A DNA stretch of 64,000 nucleotides from Lactiplantibacillus plantarum EGD-AQ4 (GTDB taxonomy: Bacteria; Bacillota; Bacilli; Lactobacillales; Lactobacillaceae). Below are positions 16,837 through 26,251 of the stretch, piece by piece. The DNA is taken from contig NZ_AVAQ01000023.1 of assembly GCF_000463075.2 (NCBI RefSeq), forward strand, positions 1 through 64,000. The letters are read 5' to 3'. A program made the translations under genes and the position numbers. Each line of letters opens with the position of its first letter. Position 1 is the stretch's first letter. The notes below the pieces were generated by a model. The model was not told where the DNA came from and did not search any database. It worked only from the letters and a program-made list of their open reading frames with translations.

Positions 16837-17826
16837 ATGATTAAAACGTGCCAGTTTCTAAGTTCAAGTGCCGCCAGCTGAAACCCGCTGGAAAGAGTGC
16901 GAGTTAGTCGTATTGTTCGTCCTACACCGGCTTCCAGGCATTTCTGACAACGCTGGAACGCTATGGACACAGATTTAAGCCGAAAGCCCGCGTCTTAAAT
17001 ACTGGTCTTCCACGTTGCCTGCGATATGGATGAAACGTGCTCGGGTCAGACTGGGACTTCCGGTTAGCTACGCTAGAACGCAAAGCGGAAATTCACCGCT
17101 TAACGCTCTAGCTAGGCTAATCCTCAGTCCCAACCCGTCTGAACCTCACACTCTAGGAGCCGCTGAGCATTGTCAGAAACATCTTCCAGCCGGGATGGTA
17201 TTCGAAAGGCGAACATTTGCGGACCCAACTTTTTGTTGGATTGGTCCTGGGTTCCTAGGTAAACAGTCATTTTGGTTATGAACTGTAAGATTAGTTTCAG
17301 GTAAAAGCTATCATACTCACGTTCTAATCATAGGAGCCAGCAGTATTCCTGAATATTGTCAGAACTTTCTCTACTCGCCTAAGATGACGAAGCTTGAATA
17401 CCAAGCGAAGCCTAATTCTATGCACTAATTTCAAGGATAGTGGCTCTGAAATTAATGTATAATCTTAAAACCATCGTATCAGTATTCAAATGTGACAAGT
17501 TTTCAAGCTCAATAGATCATCACCGATTCTGATTTTTAAGGCCAGTCTCCTAGTAGTCGATGGCCAATTGTACCTAGATAGGTGGCCGTTTATCTGCCAT
17601 TCGAGCGGCTTCCCGACTGGAGGGGCTGGCTGACAATGCTCAAGGGCGAAATTCTTCTTGTCTGGGCGGGTTTCCCGGGCTAGAAGAAGACTCGTATTTG
17701 AAATGGTTTCTGCTTGAGTTCAAATCGATGTCCGCCCTGTTCCAGCGTTGTCAGCCAGCCCCGGAAGTCGGACTAGGGCGCGCATCAGCTGACGAACAGA
17801 AATCTAAACTGGCACGTTTTAATCAT
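16837..17826. repeat. 1 kb inverted-repeat structured element, copy 1
   Basis: The ends are perfect inverted copies of ATGATTAAAACGTGCCAG plus TTT (16837-16857 and 17806-17826). The body holds two diverged, inward-facing versions of one module. In the left module CTGACAA (16944-16950) pairs with TTGTCAG (17170-17176) and encloses ATTTAAG/CTTAAAT and a long branched hairpin (17053-17131). In the right module 17613-17636 pairs with 17748-17771 and encloses two hairpins. An 88-codon frame inside has a counterpart only in copy 2 and no ribosome site, so I treat the element as non-coding. It lies between the surface protein gene and the GNAT gene. Confidence 0.85.
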
Positions 17827-17874
17827 GATTCATGACATATTACCTAGCACAATGCATAATTAGCTTAAAAGCGC

Positions 17875-17920
17875 AAAAAAACACCACGTCGCCGGTTAGT
17901 CATAACCGGTTCGCAGTGCT
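17875..17920 (-). terminator. Intrinsic terminator after the GNAT gene
   Basis: On the minus strand an AACCGGTTA...TAACCGGC stem with flanking pairing is followed by TTTTTTT (17881-17875). Confidence 0.75.
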
Positions 17921-17958
17921 TGAGATGTCTTGAATTCAGTTTAGAGTTTGTTCGTCGA

Positions 17959-18405
17959 TTAGTCGGCAGGCGTCAACGCTTTCACCATATTCTGATGGCG
18001 TAGGCCGGCTTCCATAAACGGCGTGCCCGTTGGTTGGTAGCCCAATTCCGCATAAAAGCTCTGAGCGGTAACTTGTGCTCCCAATACCAGCTGTTGGTAA
18101 CCCTTAGCAGCCGCATCGACTGCAATTTGGTTTAAGAGTTGCCGTGCATATCCGTGGCCGCGTGCGGCTTTTAACGTGGCGACCCGCTGAATATGGCCCG
18201 TCGTGGGATCGTTGGGCGTCACCCGTGCGGTGGCCACTGGCTTGCCCGCGTCGTTATAACCAACGTAGTGCCAAGTTGCCGGTGTGACCGTGTCGATTTC
18301 CAAGGCCTCATCAATGTGTTGCTCTTGGACAAATACCGCCCGTCGAATTGCGATGGCATCCGCGTAAACCTCCGAATCAGTCTGATTGCTCGTCTTGATT
18401 TTCAT
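17959..18405 (-). CDS. GNAT family N-acetyltransferase
   Basis: A 148 aa acetyl-CoA-dependent acetyltransferase. IRRAVFVQEQHI near residue 20 and IQRVATLKAARGHGYARQLL near 80-100 (the acetyl-CoA pyrophosphate-binding R/QxxGxG/A motif) place it near the ElaA/YjcF group. FYAELGYQPTGTPFMEAGLRH near the C-terminus is also typical. The acceptor molecule is unknown. The ATG at 18405 has a weak GGCGATAAA leader. Single gene. Confidence 0.85.
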   Translation of the reverse strand: MKIKTSNQTDSEVYADAIAIRRAVFVQEQHIDEALEIDTVTPATWHYVGYNDAGKPVATARVTPNDPTTGHIQRVATLKAARGHGYARQLLNQIAVDAAAKGYQQLVLGAQVTAQSFYAELGYQPTGTPFMEAGLRHQNMVKALTPAD

Positions 18406-18670
18406 TTTATCGCCACTTTCCTTCTCAAATACTTTTGAGAATACGCGTTTGTGGCATTGCCGTCAACTATCAGCGCAACCACATCACTGGGTTTGCTTGA
18501 AACATCGCCATTCCCAGCTTGATTATAGCGCGCCCTAGATTGTACAAGCCGGCTGAAATTAACGCATTCTTAAAATTGTTAGCGATTACGGGCCTAGATG
18601 TTATGTTAAAATGATTTGATGACTGTTTATTGCGTCATATCCAAATTTGTTAAAAATGAGGTCTTTATCG

Positions 18671-20821
18671 ATGTTTACCAAATTTCGCCAATACGTTAAT
18701 ACGCGAATTGGATTCTTTTGGCTGTTAGTCTTTCTTTTCTGGGCCAAAACAATTTATGCGTACTTAACTGAATTTGCGCTCGGCGTTGCGGATCCTTTGC
18801 AAGCGTTCTTAATGCTTGTCAATCCGATTGCAACAACGGTCTTCTTGTTTAGTCTGGCGTTCTATATTCGTAAAACCGGTGTATATTATTATATTTTGCT
18901 ATTCATTGATGCATTGGACACCATTTTACTTTACGCCAATGTCATCTATCACCGTGAATTCACGGATTTCATGACCGTGAGTACAATTACCGGCGTCTCC
19001 AAGGTCAGTCAAGGGCTAACCGGCTCCTCCTTAGCCCTTGCTAATTGGGGCGACGTGCTCTACTGGGCAGATATTATCATCATCTTAGCTTTAGTGATTC
19101 TTCATCGTATCAAACAAGATCAGCGTCCGATTAAGAAACACACGGCGTTTGCCTATACGTCTGCCGCGATTGCGGGCTTCGGCCTCAACTTAACACTCGC
19201 TGAATCCAACCGTCCCCAGTTATTGACCAGAACTTTTGACCGCACCTACATCGTCAAATACCTGGGACTCGACGCCTTCACGGTTTACGACGGTATCAAG
19301 GATGAACAGACGAACCATCAACGGGCCAGTGCCAAGAAATCCGAGCTGGACACCGTTAAGGATTATACTGAATCGCATTACGCCGCCCCAAATGCCAAAA
19401 TGTATGGGATTGCGAAGGGGCGTAATGTCATTGTGATCCATCTAGAAAGTTTCCAACAATTTTTGATTGGTCAAAAAATCAACGGTAAGGAAGTCACCCC
19501 ATTCCTCAATAAGCTGTACCACAGTCAATCAACTTACAGCTTTAAGAACTTCTTCCATGAAGTCGGTCAAGGGAAGACTTCGGATGCCGAAAACATGCTC
19601 GAAACGAGTACTTACGGCCTTTCGACGGGTTCGCTGTTCTCACAATTGGGTTCCGACAACACGTTTCAGGCAGCGCCCGCGATTTTAAATCAACGGGCCA
19701 ACTACTCTTCCGCGGTCTTCCACGGAAACGTCGCTAGCTTCTGGAATCGAAATAACACTTACAAGAACATGGGCTATCAATACTTCTTTGATGCGAGTTA
19801 TTTCGATACGACCGGTGATAAATCGACTGGTTATGGGCTGAAGGATAAGTTGCTATTTAAGGATTCCGTCAAATATCTTGAACGACTCCAGCAACCATTT
19901 TATGTCAAATATATCACCGTCACGAACCACTTCCCGTTCTCACTGGATAGTGAAGACACGACCTTCAAGACGACTGATACGAGTGATTCGGCCATCAACG
20001 GTTATTTCCAGACGGCACATTATCTGGACCAATCGGTGAAGGAATTCTACACCTACCTCAAAAAGGCTGGTTTACTCAAGAATTCAATGATTGTCTTGTA
20101 CGGTGACCACTACGGCCTGTCTAATAGTGAAAATTCAACGCTGGCACCAATTCTTGGTAAGTCGGCGGATGATTGGACGTCCTTTGACAGTGCCCAACTC
20201 CAACGGGTGCCGTTCATGATCAACATTCCAGGCATCAAGAGTGGTAAGGTCGAATCGACTTATGGTGGTGAAATCGACGTTTTACCAACGATTCTGCACT
20301 TGCTCGGTATCTCCAGCAAACGCTACATTCAGTTTGGGACCGACCTCTTCTCCAAGCAGCATGACAGTACGGTCGTCTTCCGAAATCGCGACTTCGTGAC
20401 ACCGAAGTACACCGTCCTCAGTGGTAAAATTTACGATAACGCCACTGGCAAGCAAGTCGAAGATGATGAAAGTGTTGAGAAGAAAGTCGATAAGGATCAA
20501 AAGAAAGTCGACAAAGAACTGAGTCTCTCTGATTCTCTCAATAACAAAAACCTACTACGCTTCTACACACCGAAGGGCTTTAAGAAAGTCGATGCGTCGA
20601 AGTACAATTACGCCGACGGGCTTGAAAAAGAAATCAACATTCAAAACAAGTTGGCCGGTAAATCAACGAGTTTGTACTCGAAGAACGGCAACAAGTCGAC
20701 GGTCGATCTGTATAAGACAGATGCACCGGAAGCTTCGCATAAGAAGACTGATTCAACTCGAATCAAGATTACCAATCCGGACGATACAGACAGTACGACA
20801 AGTTCAAGCAGTTCTAAATAA
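18671..20821 (+). CDS. LtaS-type lipoteichoic acid synthase family protein
   Basis: A 716 aa membrane enzyme. Five membrane segments occupy about residues 10-170, followed by an outer sulfatase-fold domain. Catalytic motifs match LtaS: IHLESFQQF (metal Glu ~259), GQGKTSDAENMLETS (nucleophile Thr ~303), TVTNHFPF, and LYGDHYGLS (Asp-His metal pair). Such enzymes move glycerol phosphate from phosphatidylglycerol onto growing lipoteichoic acid. The C-terminal ~60 residues are a Lys/Asp/Ser-rich tail. The frame opens at TTG 18647. I chose ATG 18671 (MFTKFRQY) because GAGGT lies nine bases before it. The next gene is a membrane glycerophosphodiesterase, a functionally related neighbour. Confidence 0.92.
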   Translation: MFTKFRQYVNTRIGFFWLLVFLFWAKTIYAYLTEFALGVADPLQAFLMLVNPIATTVFLFSLAFYIRKTGVYYYILLFIDALDTILLYANVIYHREFTDFMTVSTITGVSKVSQGLTGSSLALANWGDVLYWADIIIILALVILHRIKQDQRPIKKHTAFAYTSAAIAGFGLNLTLAESNRPQLLTRTFDRTYIVKYLGLDAFTVYDGIKDEQTNHQRASAKKSELDTVKDYTESHYAAPNAKMYGIAKGRNVIVIHLESFQQFLIGQKINGKEVTPFLNKLYHSQSTYSFKNFFHEVGQGKTSDAENMLETSTYGLSTGSLFSQLGSDNTFQAAPAILNQRANYSSAVFHGNVASFWNRNNTYKNMGYQYFFDASYFDTTGDKSTGYGLKDKLLFKDSVKYLERLQQPFYVKYITVTNHFPFSLDSEDTTFKTTDTSDSAINGYFQTAHYLDQSVKEFYTYLKKAGLLKNSMIVLYGDHYGLSNSENSTLAPILGKSADDWTSFDSAQLQRVPFMINIPGIKSGKVESTYGGEIDVLPTILHLLGISSKRYIQFGTDLFSKQHDSTVVFRNRDFVTPKYTVLSGKIYDNATGKQVEDDESVEKKVDKDQKKVDKELSLSDSLNNKNLLRFYTPKGFKKVDASKYNYADGLEKEINIQNKLAGKSTSLYSKNGNKSTVDLYKTDAPEASHKKTDSTRIKITNPDDTDSTTSSSSSK

Positions 20822-20837
20822 TTGATTGATGATAACG

Positions 20838-20886
20838 AAATCCTGGTTAAGGGTCTCTCAACCGAGAAACTTAACCAGGATTTTTT
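20838..20886 (+). terminator. Intrinsic terminator after the LtaS-type gene
   Basis: AAATCCTGGTTAAG (20838-20851) pairs with CTTAACCAGGATTT and is followed by six T. Confidence 0.9.
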
Positions 20887-21035
20887 GTTTACCTTGCAGA
20901 CCAATTGCCTGTCATGGACAGTTTCATGATAGAATAAAATAAATTATATCTACTGGCTAGCTGGGGACCACCCGGCAGCAAGCACATCATTTTGATCAGC
21001 GTGATGCATACCATCACGTGAAGGGGGCAATGCGC

Positions 21036-22829
21036 ATGGGCGCTTGGCGTTTCTGGTGGGATAGTACCCGCCGTTTTTATAAAAATTGGGGAAGTTACGT
21101 GGCACTGATTTTCAGTACCAATCTGGTCATTAGCTATCTAGCGGTCCCCTTCTTTAATTGGTTGCTGGAAATGCTGCTGAAATGGCAAGGAGTCAGTTAT
21201 GTCTCCTATACCAATGTCTTAAGCATCATTATTCACACACCGATTGCGGCACTCGGCATGGTGGCCATTTTATTAGCCGTCATTATTTTAGTCTACTGGC
21301 AATTCGCCTTCTTATTACTGGGAATCATTAATATCTTTCGTGGGCGCCCGCGAACGATTCGGCAAGTCTTACGGGAAACAGTCACCAGTTTGACGTTGAC
21401 CTCACCGAGCACCTTTCTCTTCTTTATCGGCTACTTCATCATTATTCTGCCATTTGGGAGCTTTATTTTTACCACGCCCCTACTGAACAAGGCGCGTATT
21501 CCAGCCTTCATTGTCAGTTACCTGCTCGACAATCCTTGGATGGCGCTGGGGCTTGCAGGATTCTACCTAATTGTTGGATACCTGGGTATCCGTTTGATGA
21601 ACTTATTACCACTCATGATTATTGACCGATTGCCATGGAAAGCTGCGGTTACACGCAGTTGGCAACAAACCAAGCACCGCACACTGCGGTACCTATGGAC
21701 AATATTAGTGACCCTGTTCATGATTTCAGTCGCAGTCGGTTTGATTTACACGGTCATTTACATTGCACAGTTGGGATTTGATGAGACGGGGATTGCAATG
21801 GCGGCTGCAACGGTCAACCTGTTCATTATGGAAGCCATCACAGAAGTCATTATTTGCTACACGACCGCCGTCTTCATGATGCTGATCATCGTTTGTTACC
21901 GTCAAGATTTCACCCTACTTCGGCAAGCACCGCAACACTTTAACGAAGCACCGCGCCTAAAACGGTGGACCCGTGCCAGCGTTGCGATTGGGATTCTACT
22001 GGCGACCAGTCTATTAGTCGCGGTCAACCTCGTTTACTTAAACGGATTAGTCATCACCAAGCCCATCATCATTTCTCATCGCGGCGTCGACGATGGTAAT
22101 GGTGTTCAGAACACAATCCCGGCGCTCATCAAGACGAGCAAGGAACATCCTGATTACGTTGAGATGGACATTCAAGTCACCAAGGATCACCAGTTTGTCG
22201 TCATGCATGATTCGAACCTAGACTCACTGGCTGGCATCGATAAGACACCGAGCCAACTGACCCTGAAACAGCTCGAAAAAATCACGGTGCGCGAAAATGG
22301 ACATCAAGCTAAAATTCCAAGTTTCGATGCCTACCTGAAAGCTGCCCGGCAACATCACCAGAAATTATTAGTTGACATTAAGACCAGTTCCGCCTATACC
22401 TCGGCCGATACGAAACGGTTCATCAAGCGATACGGGGCAACACTGTTGGCACATCACGACCAAGTGCACACGCTGAGTTACAAAGTGATGCGCGACTTGA
22501 AGCGACTCGACTCACAACAGTTTGTCAGTTACATCTTGCCATATAACTTGACCTTCCCACATACGGACGCCAACGGATACACCATGGAAGTCACCACGCT
22601 CAACGACCAGTTCGTCGATAAGGCCGACCGCTATCACAAGACAGTTTACGCCTGGGATATCGACGATACCGACCAAATGGACCGGATGATGTTCATGGGC
22701 GTGACGGGCATCATCACCGATAACCTGAAAGAAATGCAACAGGAAGCCAAGAGCAACACCGACCATCCGAGCTACGCAAAGCTACTCTTGACCTTCATGA
22801 ATGAATTAAGCTTGACTAGTAACGAATAG
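21036..22829 (+). CDS. Glycerophosphodiester phosphodiesterase with N-terminal membrane domain
   Basis: A 597 aa two-part protein. The first ~335 residues hold about eight membrane segments (the GDPD membrane domain). The rest is a GDPD catalytic TIM barrel with IISHRGVDDGNGVQNT, VEMDIQVTKD and VVMHDSN carrying the His, Glu, Asp and second His of the active site. It hydrolyses glycerophosphodiesters; membrane-domain forms are thought to act on lipids or teichoic-acid chains outside the cell. The frame opens with GTG 21018; AAGGGGG at 21021-21027 favours ATG 21036 (an ATG at 21030 is too close). A small dyad CGTGATG/CATCACG (20999-21018) precedes the ribosome site. Confidence 0.9.
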   Translation: MGAWRFWWDSTRRFYKNWGSYVALIFSTNLVISYLAVPFFNWLLEMLLKWQGVSYVSYTNVLSIIIHTPIAALGMVAILLAVIILVYWQFAFLLLGIINIFRGRPRTIRQVLRETVTSLTLTSPSTFLFFIGYFIIILPFGSFIFTTPLLNKARIPAFIVSYLLDNPWMALGLAGFYLIVGYLGIRLMNLLPLMIIDRLPWKAAVTRSWQQTKHRTLRYLWTILVTLFMISVAVGLIYTVIYIAQLGFDETGIAMAAATVNLFIMEAITEVIICYTTAVFMMLIIVCYRQDFTLLRQAPQHFNEAPRLKRWTRASVAIGILLATSLLVAVNLVYLNGLVITKPIIISHRGVDDGNGVQNTIPALIKTSKEHPDYVEMDIQVTKDHQFVVMHDSNLDSLAGIDKTPSQLTLKQLEKITVRENGHQAKIPSFDAYLKAARQHHQKLLVDIKTSSAYTSADTKRFIKRYGATLLAHHDQVHTLSYKVMRDLKRLDSQQFVSYILPYNLTFPHTDANGYTMEVTTLNDQFVDKADRYHKTVYAWDIDDTDQMDRMMFMGVTGIITDNLKEMQQEAKSNTDHPSYAKLLLTFMNELSLTSNE

Positions 22830-22893
22830 GTTCGTTTAACGGTTGGACATTGACTTGGCACATAATCGTGCGCGTTATTGTTGAGCATGAAAA

Positions 22894-23892
22894 ATGATTA
22901 AAACGTGATAGTTCTTAAGTTCAAAAGCAGCCAGCTGAGGCCCGCTGGAAACAAAACGAATTAGCGTAAACCTGATTTGATAGCTGCGTCCTACACCGGC
23001 CTCCAGGAATTTCTGACAACGCTGGAACGCGATGGACACAGATTTAAGCCGACAACCCACGTCTTAAATACTGGTCTTCCACGTTAGCTGCAGTATAGAT
23101 GAAACGTGTTCAGGTCAGACTGGGACTTCCGGTTAGCTACGCCAGAACGCCAAGCGGAAATGCACCGCTTAACGCTCTAGCTAGGCTAATCCTCAGTCCC
23201 AACCCGTCTGAACCTCACACTCTGAAAAACGCTGAGCATTGTCAGAAACACCTTCCAGCCGGAGATGGCATTCGAAAGGCAGATATGTGTGGACCCAACT
23301 TTTATTGAACTGGTCGTTGGATCTTAGTAAGCAATCAGTTTAATAGTCATCTGTAAGACTGGTTGCAATAATTTATGACCTATCTTCAATGCTGCGAGTC
23401 ATCAGCTTCACTGAAGCTTGTCGGAACCTTTTAGCCAATTGAAATAGTGAAGCCTTTAATTCCATAGACAATATGATTCTGTTCGCTAGTTTTAAAGATG
23501 ATTACCATTGAAATTAGTCGATAGTGTGCAGACCACATCAGTATTAAATCGCTGAGTATAAACTTAAATACTAATATGGTGGCTGAAGGATCTGTCACCA
23601 AATATTCAGTGATCAATTGTACCCAGATAGGTGGTCGTTCATCCGCCATTCGAGTGGCTTCCCGACTGGAGGGGCCGGGTGACAATGCTCAGTAGCCAAA
23701 TTATTCTTAGTCGGAAGTGTCTTTCTTCCGGCTTAGAATAAGACTTGTATTTGAAATTGCGCAGTGGGGTTCTGCGTGAGTTCAAATCGATGTCGGCTTA
23801 CGTTCCAGCAATTGTCAGCCGGCCCCGGAAGTCGGAATTGGACGATCACTGGCTGACGAACAGGAATCAATCAACTGGCACGTTTTAATCAT
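22894..23892. repeat. 1 kb inverted-repeat structured element, copy 2
   Basis: Same orientation and design as copy 1, ends ATGATTAAAACGTG (from 22894) and GGCACGTTTTAATCAT (to 23892). The outermost bases after the right end (GATTCATGAC) are also shared with copy 1. In the right module 23662-23685 pairs with 23812-23835 and encloses TTCTTAGTCGGAAG/CTTCCGGCTTAGAA and ATTTGAA/TTCAAAT hairpins. A 69-codon frame matches the one in copy 1 but lacks a ribosome site. It lies between the glycerophosphodiesterase and reductase genes. Confidence 0.85.
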
Positions 23893-23980
23893 GATTCATG
23901 ACGATATGCTGCAACAATTATTTTTCTTGCGAACACTGGTTGAACACTTTTGTCCAATTGCTTCTTCATTAAAGCATATA

Positions 23981-24027
23981 AATAGCGGCAATCGATAATC
24001 ATTAAATTGATTACCGATTGCCGCTAT
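23981..24027 (-). terminator. Long perfect hairpin after the reductase gene
   Basis: AATAGCGGCAATCG-TAATCA pairs with TGATTA-CGATTGCCGCTATT, about 20 base pairs. The following T-run on the minus strand is short (TATTTAT), so termination is likely but not textbook. Confidence 0.6.
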
Positions 24028-24050
24028 TTCACGTCTCAAGCGTTGATTGG

Positions 24051-25046
24051 TTACATTTTTTCAAATAACGTCGTACTGTGCAGTGGGCTGCGCCGTTCTG
24101 GGTATAACGTCATCATTAGTTGATTGACGGCGTTCGGTGCTTCACCGAAGCCACTTGCAATCAAGCCAAGTTTGCCCGGATAAGTGACCGTGTCGCCAAT
24201 CGCCGCAATGCCCGGAATATCCGTCTTCATTTCAGTGTCGACCGTAATCAACCGGTGAGCCATCGTTGGCGTGACATGCCAGTTACGAATCACCTTGTTA
24301 TCCGCAATAAAACCGTAGTTGACGATCAGGTCATCCACCGCTAACGTCTCTTCAGTCGTACCACGGACTTCTTTCATCGTCAATTGTAGTTGACCGTTAT
24401 CGAGCTCCGCTAGTTGTTTGATGAGAAATGGCGTCTTGATTTTGACAGACGATGCCTTCAATAGGTCAACGTTATGTTCCATACCACGAAAACGGTCGCG
24501 GCGATGCATAATGTAAACTTGCTTGGCAACTGGTTCCAGCATTAATGCCATATCAATGGCTGAATCGCCACCCCCTGCAACTAAGACGGTCTGGTCCTTG
24601 AACCGGTCAACACTTGGAATGTGGTAGAATAGTTGCTTATTTTCAAAAGTCGTCGCGTTATCAACGGCCAATCGCCGCGGTTCGAACGCCCCGCTCCCAG
24701 TGGCGACAATAATTGCTTTGGTATGTGACTGTTCACCATTTGCGGTCGTCACTGTAAAATCTCCCATGGCACCCGTCACATCCGTTACCGGACAAGCCAA
24801 GCGGACATCAATCGGAAATTGGTCCAGTTGTTTGGCTAATTGGGCGACCAACTCACGCCCTTTAATTGCCGGATAGCCGGCCACATCATGAATCATTTTT
24901 TCGGGATATAGTGCTTGAACCTGTCCACCTAATTCGGGCAAGCTTTCTAATAATTGGACGCGGGCGTTTCGCATGCCGGCATAAAAAGCCGCAAACATCC
25001 CAACGGGGCCGCCACCAATAATTGTTAAATCGTAATCTGAACTCAT
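24051..25046 (-). CDS. Ferredoxin-NADP reductase-like flavoprotein (thioredoxin reductase fold)
   Basis: A 331 aa FAD/NAD(P)H enzyme. The FAD-binding GGGPVGMFAAFYAG is near residues 11-24, the NADPH-binding GGGDSAIDMAL near 157-167, and the second FAD motif TDIPGIAAIGD near 277-287. The CxxC pair that thioredoxin reductases carry before GGGDSA is absent, so the product belongs to the type-2 ferredoxin/flavodoxin reductases (YumC-like) even though such genes are often annotated trxB. MSSDYDLTIIG follows a GAGAGCTGGG ribosome site. Single gene, cytoplasmic. Confidence 0.9.
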   Translation of the reverse strand: MSSDYDLTIIGGGPVGMFAAFYAGMRNARVQLLESLPELGGQVQALYPEKMIHDVAGYPAIKGRELVAQLAKQLDQFPIDVRLACPVTDVTGAMGDFTVTTANGEQSHTKAIIVATGSGAFEPRRLAVDNATTFENKQLFYHIPSVDRFKDQTVLVAGGGDSAIDMALMLEPVAKQVYIMHRRDRFRGMEHNVDLLKASSVKIKTPFLIKQLAELDNGQLQLTMKEVRGTTEETLAVDDLIVNYGFIADNKVIRNWHVTPTMAHRLITVDTEMKTDIPGIAAIGDTVTYPGKLGLIASGFGEAPNAVNQLMMTLYPERRSPLHSTTLFEKM

Positions 25047-25315
25047 CGTTTCCCAGCTCTCTTGTATGTAGATTTGTTGCTTCTAATTCTAGTGGATTCT
25101 GGGAGGGTTTGCAAAACCAAATTTGCCGATTTGTCTCAAACCAGGCTCGGATCAGCGGCATGATGCCGGAACTAAAATTTTAGCCTGGCACATTCAAATT
25201 ATGTCGTCTAACGTTGTATCACTGATACCAAGTTTCAATCTGCTTCCAGGCTCAACTTGTCAGCACGTATCAAGACAGACGGACTATAATAGAAGTTGAA
25301 AGCAAGGTGGAAGAC

Positions 25316-26083
25316 ATGCGGCACAATAAAATCATCAAAATTATGGCAGTCATCAGTGCCACCCTGATCGTCTGCTTAGGAACTTACTGGCAGCACCGAC
25401 TCACACCACTAAAAAAAGCTCAGGTCAATCAAACGTCGATCCCAACGATTTTCGTGGGTGGCGATTACGCCCGGGCCTTCTCAACGGCAGGTTTTGTCCA
25501 CCGTTTGACCGCGGCGCACCTGATGACGAAAGGCCTGATCGTTCATGTCAGTCAATCTGGCCACGTCAGCGTGCAGCAGTTTGCCCCGCTGAAAGCTAAT
25601 CCAACGATTCAAGTGATTTTTGCAGATAACCATCATGCCAAACGACAAGCCCGGCAGTTTGCGACCGTCATCGCGGTCCTAGCCAAACGTTATCACGTCA
25701 CCCGCTACAACGCGGTCGGACGCTCTTCTGGCGGCAACATTATTTTTGACTACCTGACAAAAAACATTGTCCACCCCGCCAAAATCAACAAATTTGTCAC
25801 GATTGGCTCAACTTATCCGGGGTTGACTCGCAAAACGTTACAACAGCTGCCGAGGCGTTTTCCAGTCCTAAACATCGGCGGTCAAATCTGGCAGACAGCT
25901 GGCGATGGCGGCGTCAAACTGGATGATGTTTTAAAATTCAGTCAACAGCTTCGCGCGGCCGGCTGGCACCCCCAAACGACTATCATCCACGGCAGTCCAC
26001 TAACCGCCGAACACTCAATGCTACACATCAACTCGCAAGTCGACTTGCGCTTAATCCAGTTTTTGTATGGTGAAACTAACTAA
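25316..26083 (+). CDS. Membrane-anchored alpha/beta hydrolase (DUF915-like)
   Basis: A 255 aa protein with an N-terminal membrane anchor or signal peptide (residues ~6-22, IIKIMAVISATLIVCLG) and an alpha/beta hydrolase domain. VGRSSGGNIIFDYL holds the nucleophile serine in a GxSxGG elbow, and AEHSMLHIN near the end can supply the histidine. The sequence IPTIFVGGDYARAFST near the start and the overall length fit the DUF915 surface hydrolases common in lactobacilli. Substrate unknown. The frame opens at GTG 25307. I chose ATG 25316, five bases after AAGGTGG. A TATAAT box (25285-25290) lies just upstream. Confidence 0.82.
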   Translation: MRHNKIIKIMAVISATLIVCLGTYWQHRLTPLKKAQVNQTSIPTIFVGGDYARAFSTAGFVHRLTAAHLMTKGLIVHVSQSGHVSVQQFAPLKANPTIQVIFADNHHAKRQARQFATVIAVLAKRYHVTRYNAVGRSSGGNIIFDYLTKNIVHPAKINKFVTIGSTYPGLTRKTLQQLPRRFPVLNIGGQIWQTAGDGGVKLDDVLKFSQQLRAAGWHPQTTIIHGSPLTAEHSMLHINSQVDLRLIQFLYGETN

Positions 26084-26105
26084 ACAATAATAGCTCATGT
26101 CTCTC

Positions 26106-26149
26106 AACCGGCCTGATTCACCGCTATCTGCGGGCAATCAAGCCGGTTT
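26106..26149 (+). terminator. Hairpin terminator after the DUF915-like gene
   Basis: AACCGGCCTGATT (26106-26118) pairs with AATCAAGCCGGTT (26136-26148) with one mismatch; the T-run is short. Confidence 0.6.
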
Positions 26150-26188
26150 AATCGTGATGGTTAGTAAACTCGACGAACAACACTTTAG

Positions 26189-26209
26189 TGTACAGTTAAA
26201 TTGTACAAT
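26189..26209 (+). promoter_or_regulatory. TGTACA dyad over the -10 region of the second surface protein gene
   Basis: TGTACA (26189-26194) and TGTACA (26202-26207) are seven bases apart. The second copy overlaps a TACAAT -10-like box (26204-26209). It could be a regulator site controlling the surface protein. Confidence 0.4.
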
Positions 26210-26251
26210 AGTGGTAAACTATGGTTAATTTAATAGCAGGGGGTGTTTACC

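Noticed and set aside
17015-17281. 88-codon frame inside element copy 1, with a 69-codon counterpart in copy 2 (23099-23308)
   Set aside because: No ribosome site, absent from copy 3 and the short copy, and the shared part coincides with a conserved hairpin, so similarity reflects DNA structure rather than a protein.
24051-25046. Annotation as thioredoxin reductase (trxB)
   Set aside because: The redox-active CxxC pair is absent from the NADPH domain, so ferredoxin/flavodoxin reductase type fits better.
25192-25212. CCTGGCACATTCAAATTATG, resembling an end of the 1 kb element
   Set aside because: It matches the terminal repeat only partly and I could find no matching opposite end; it may be a chance likeness or a decayed remnant.
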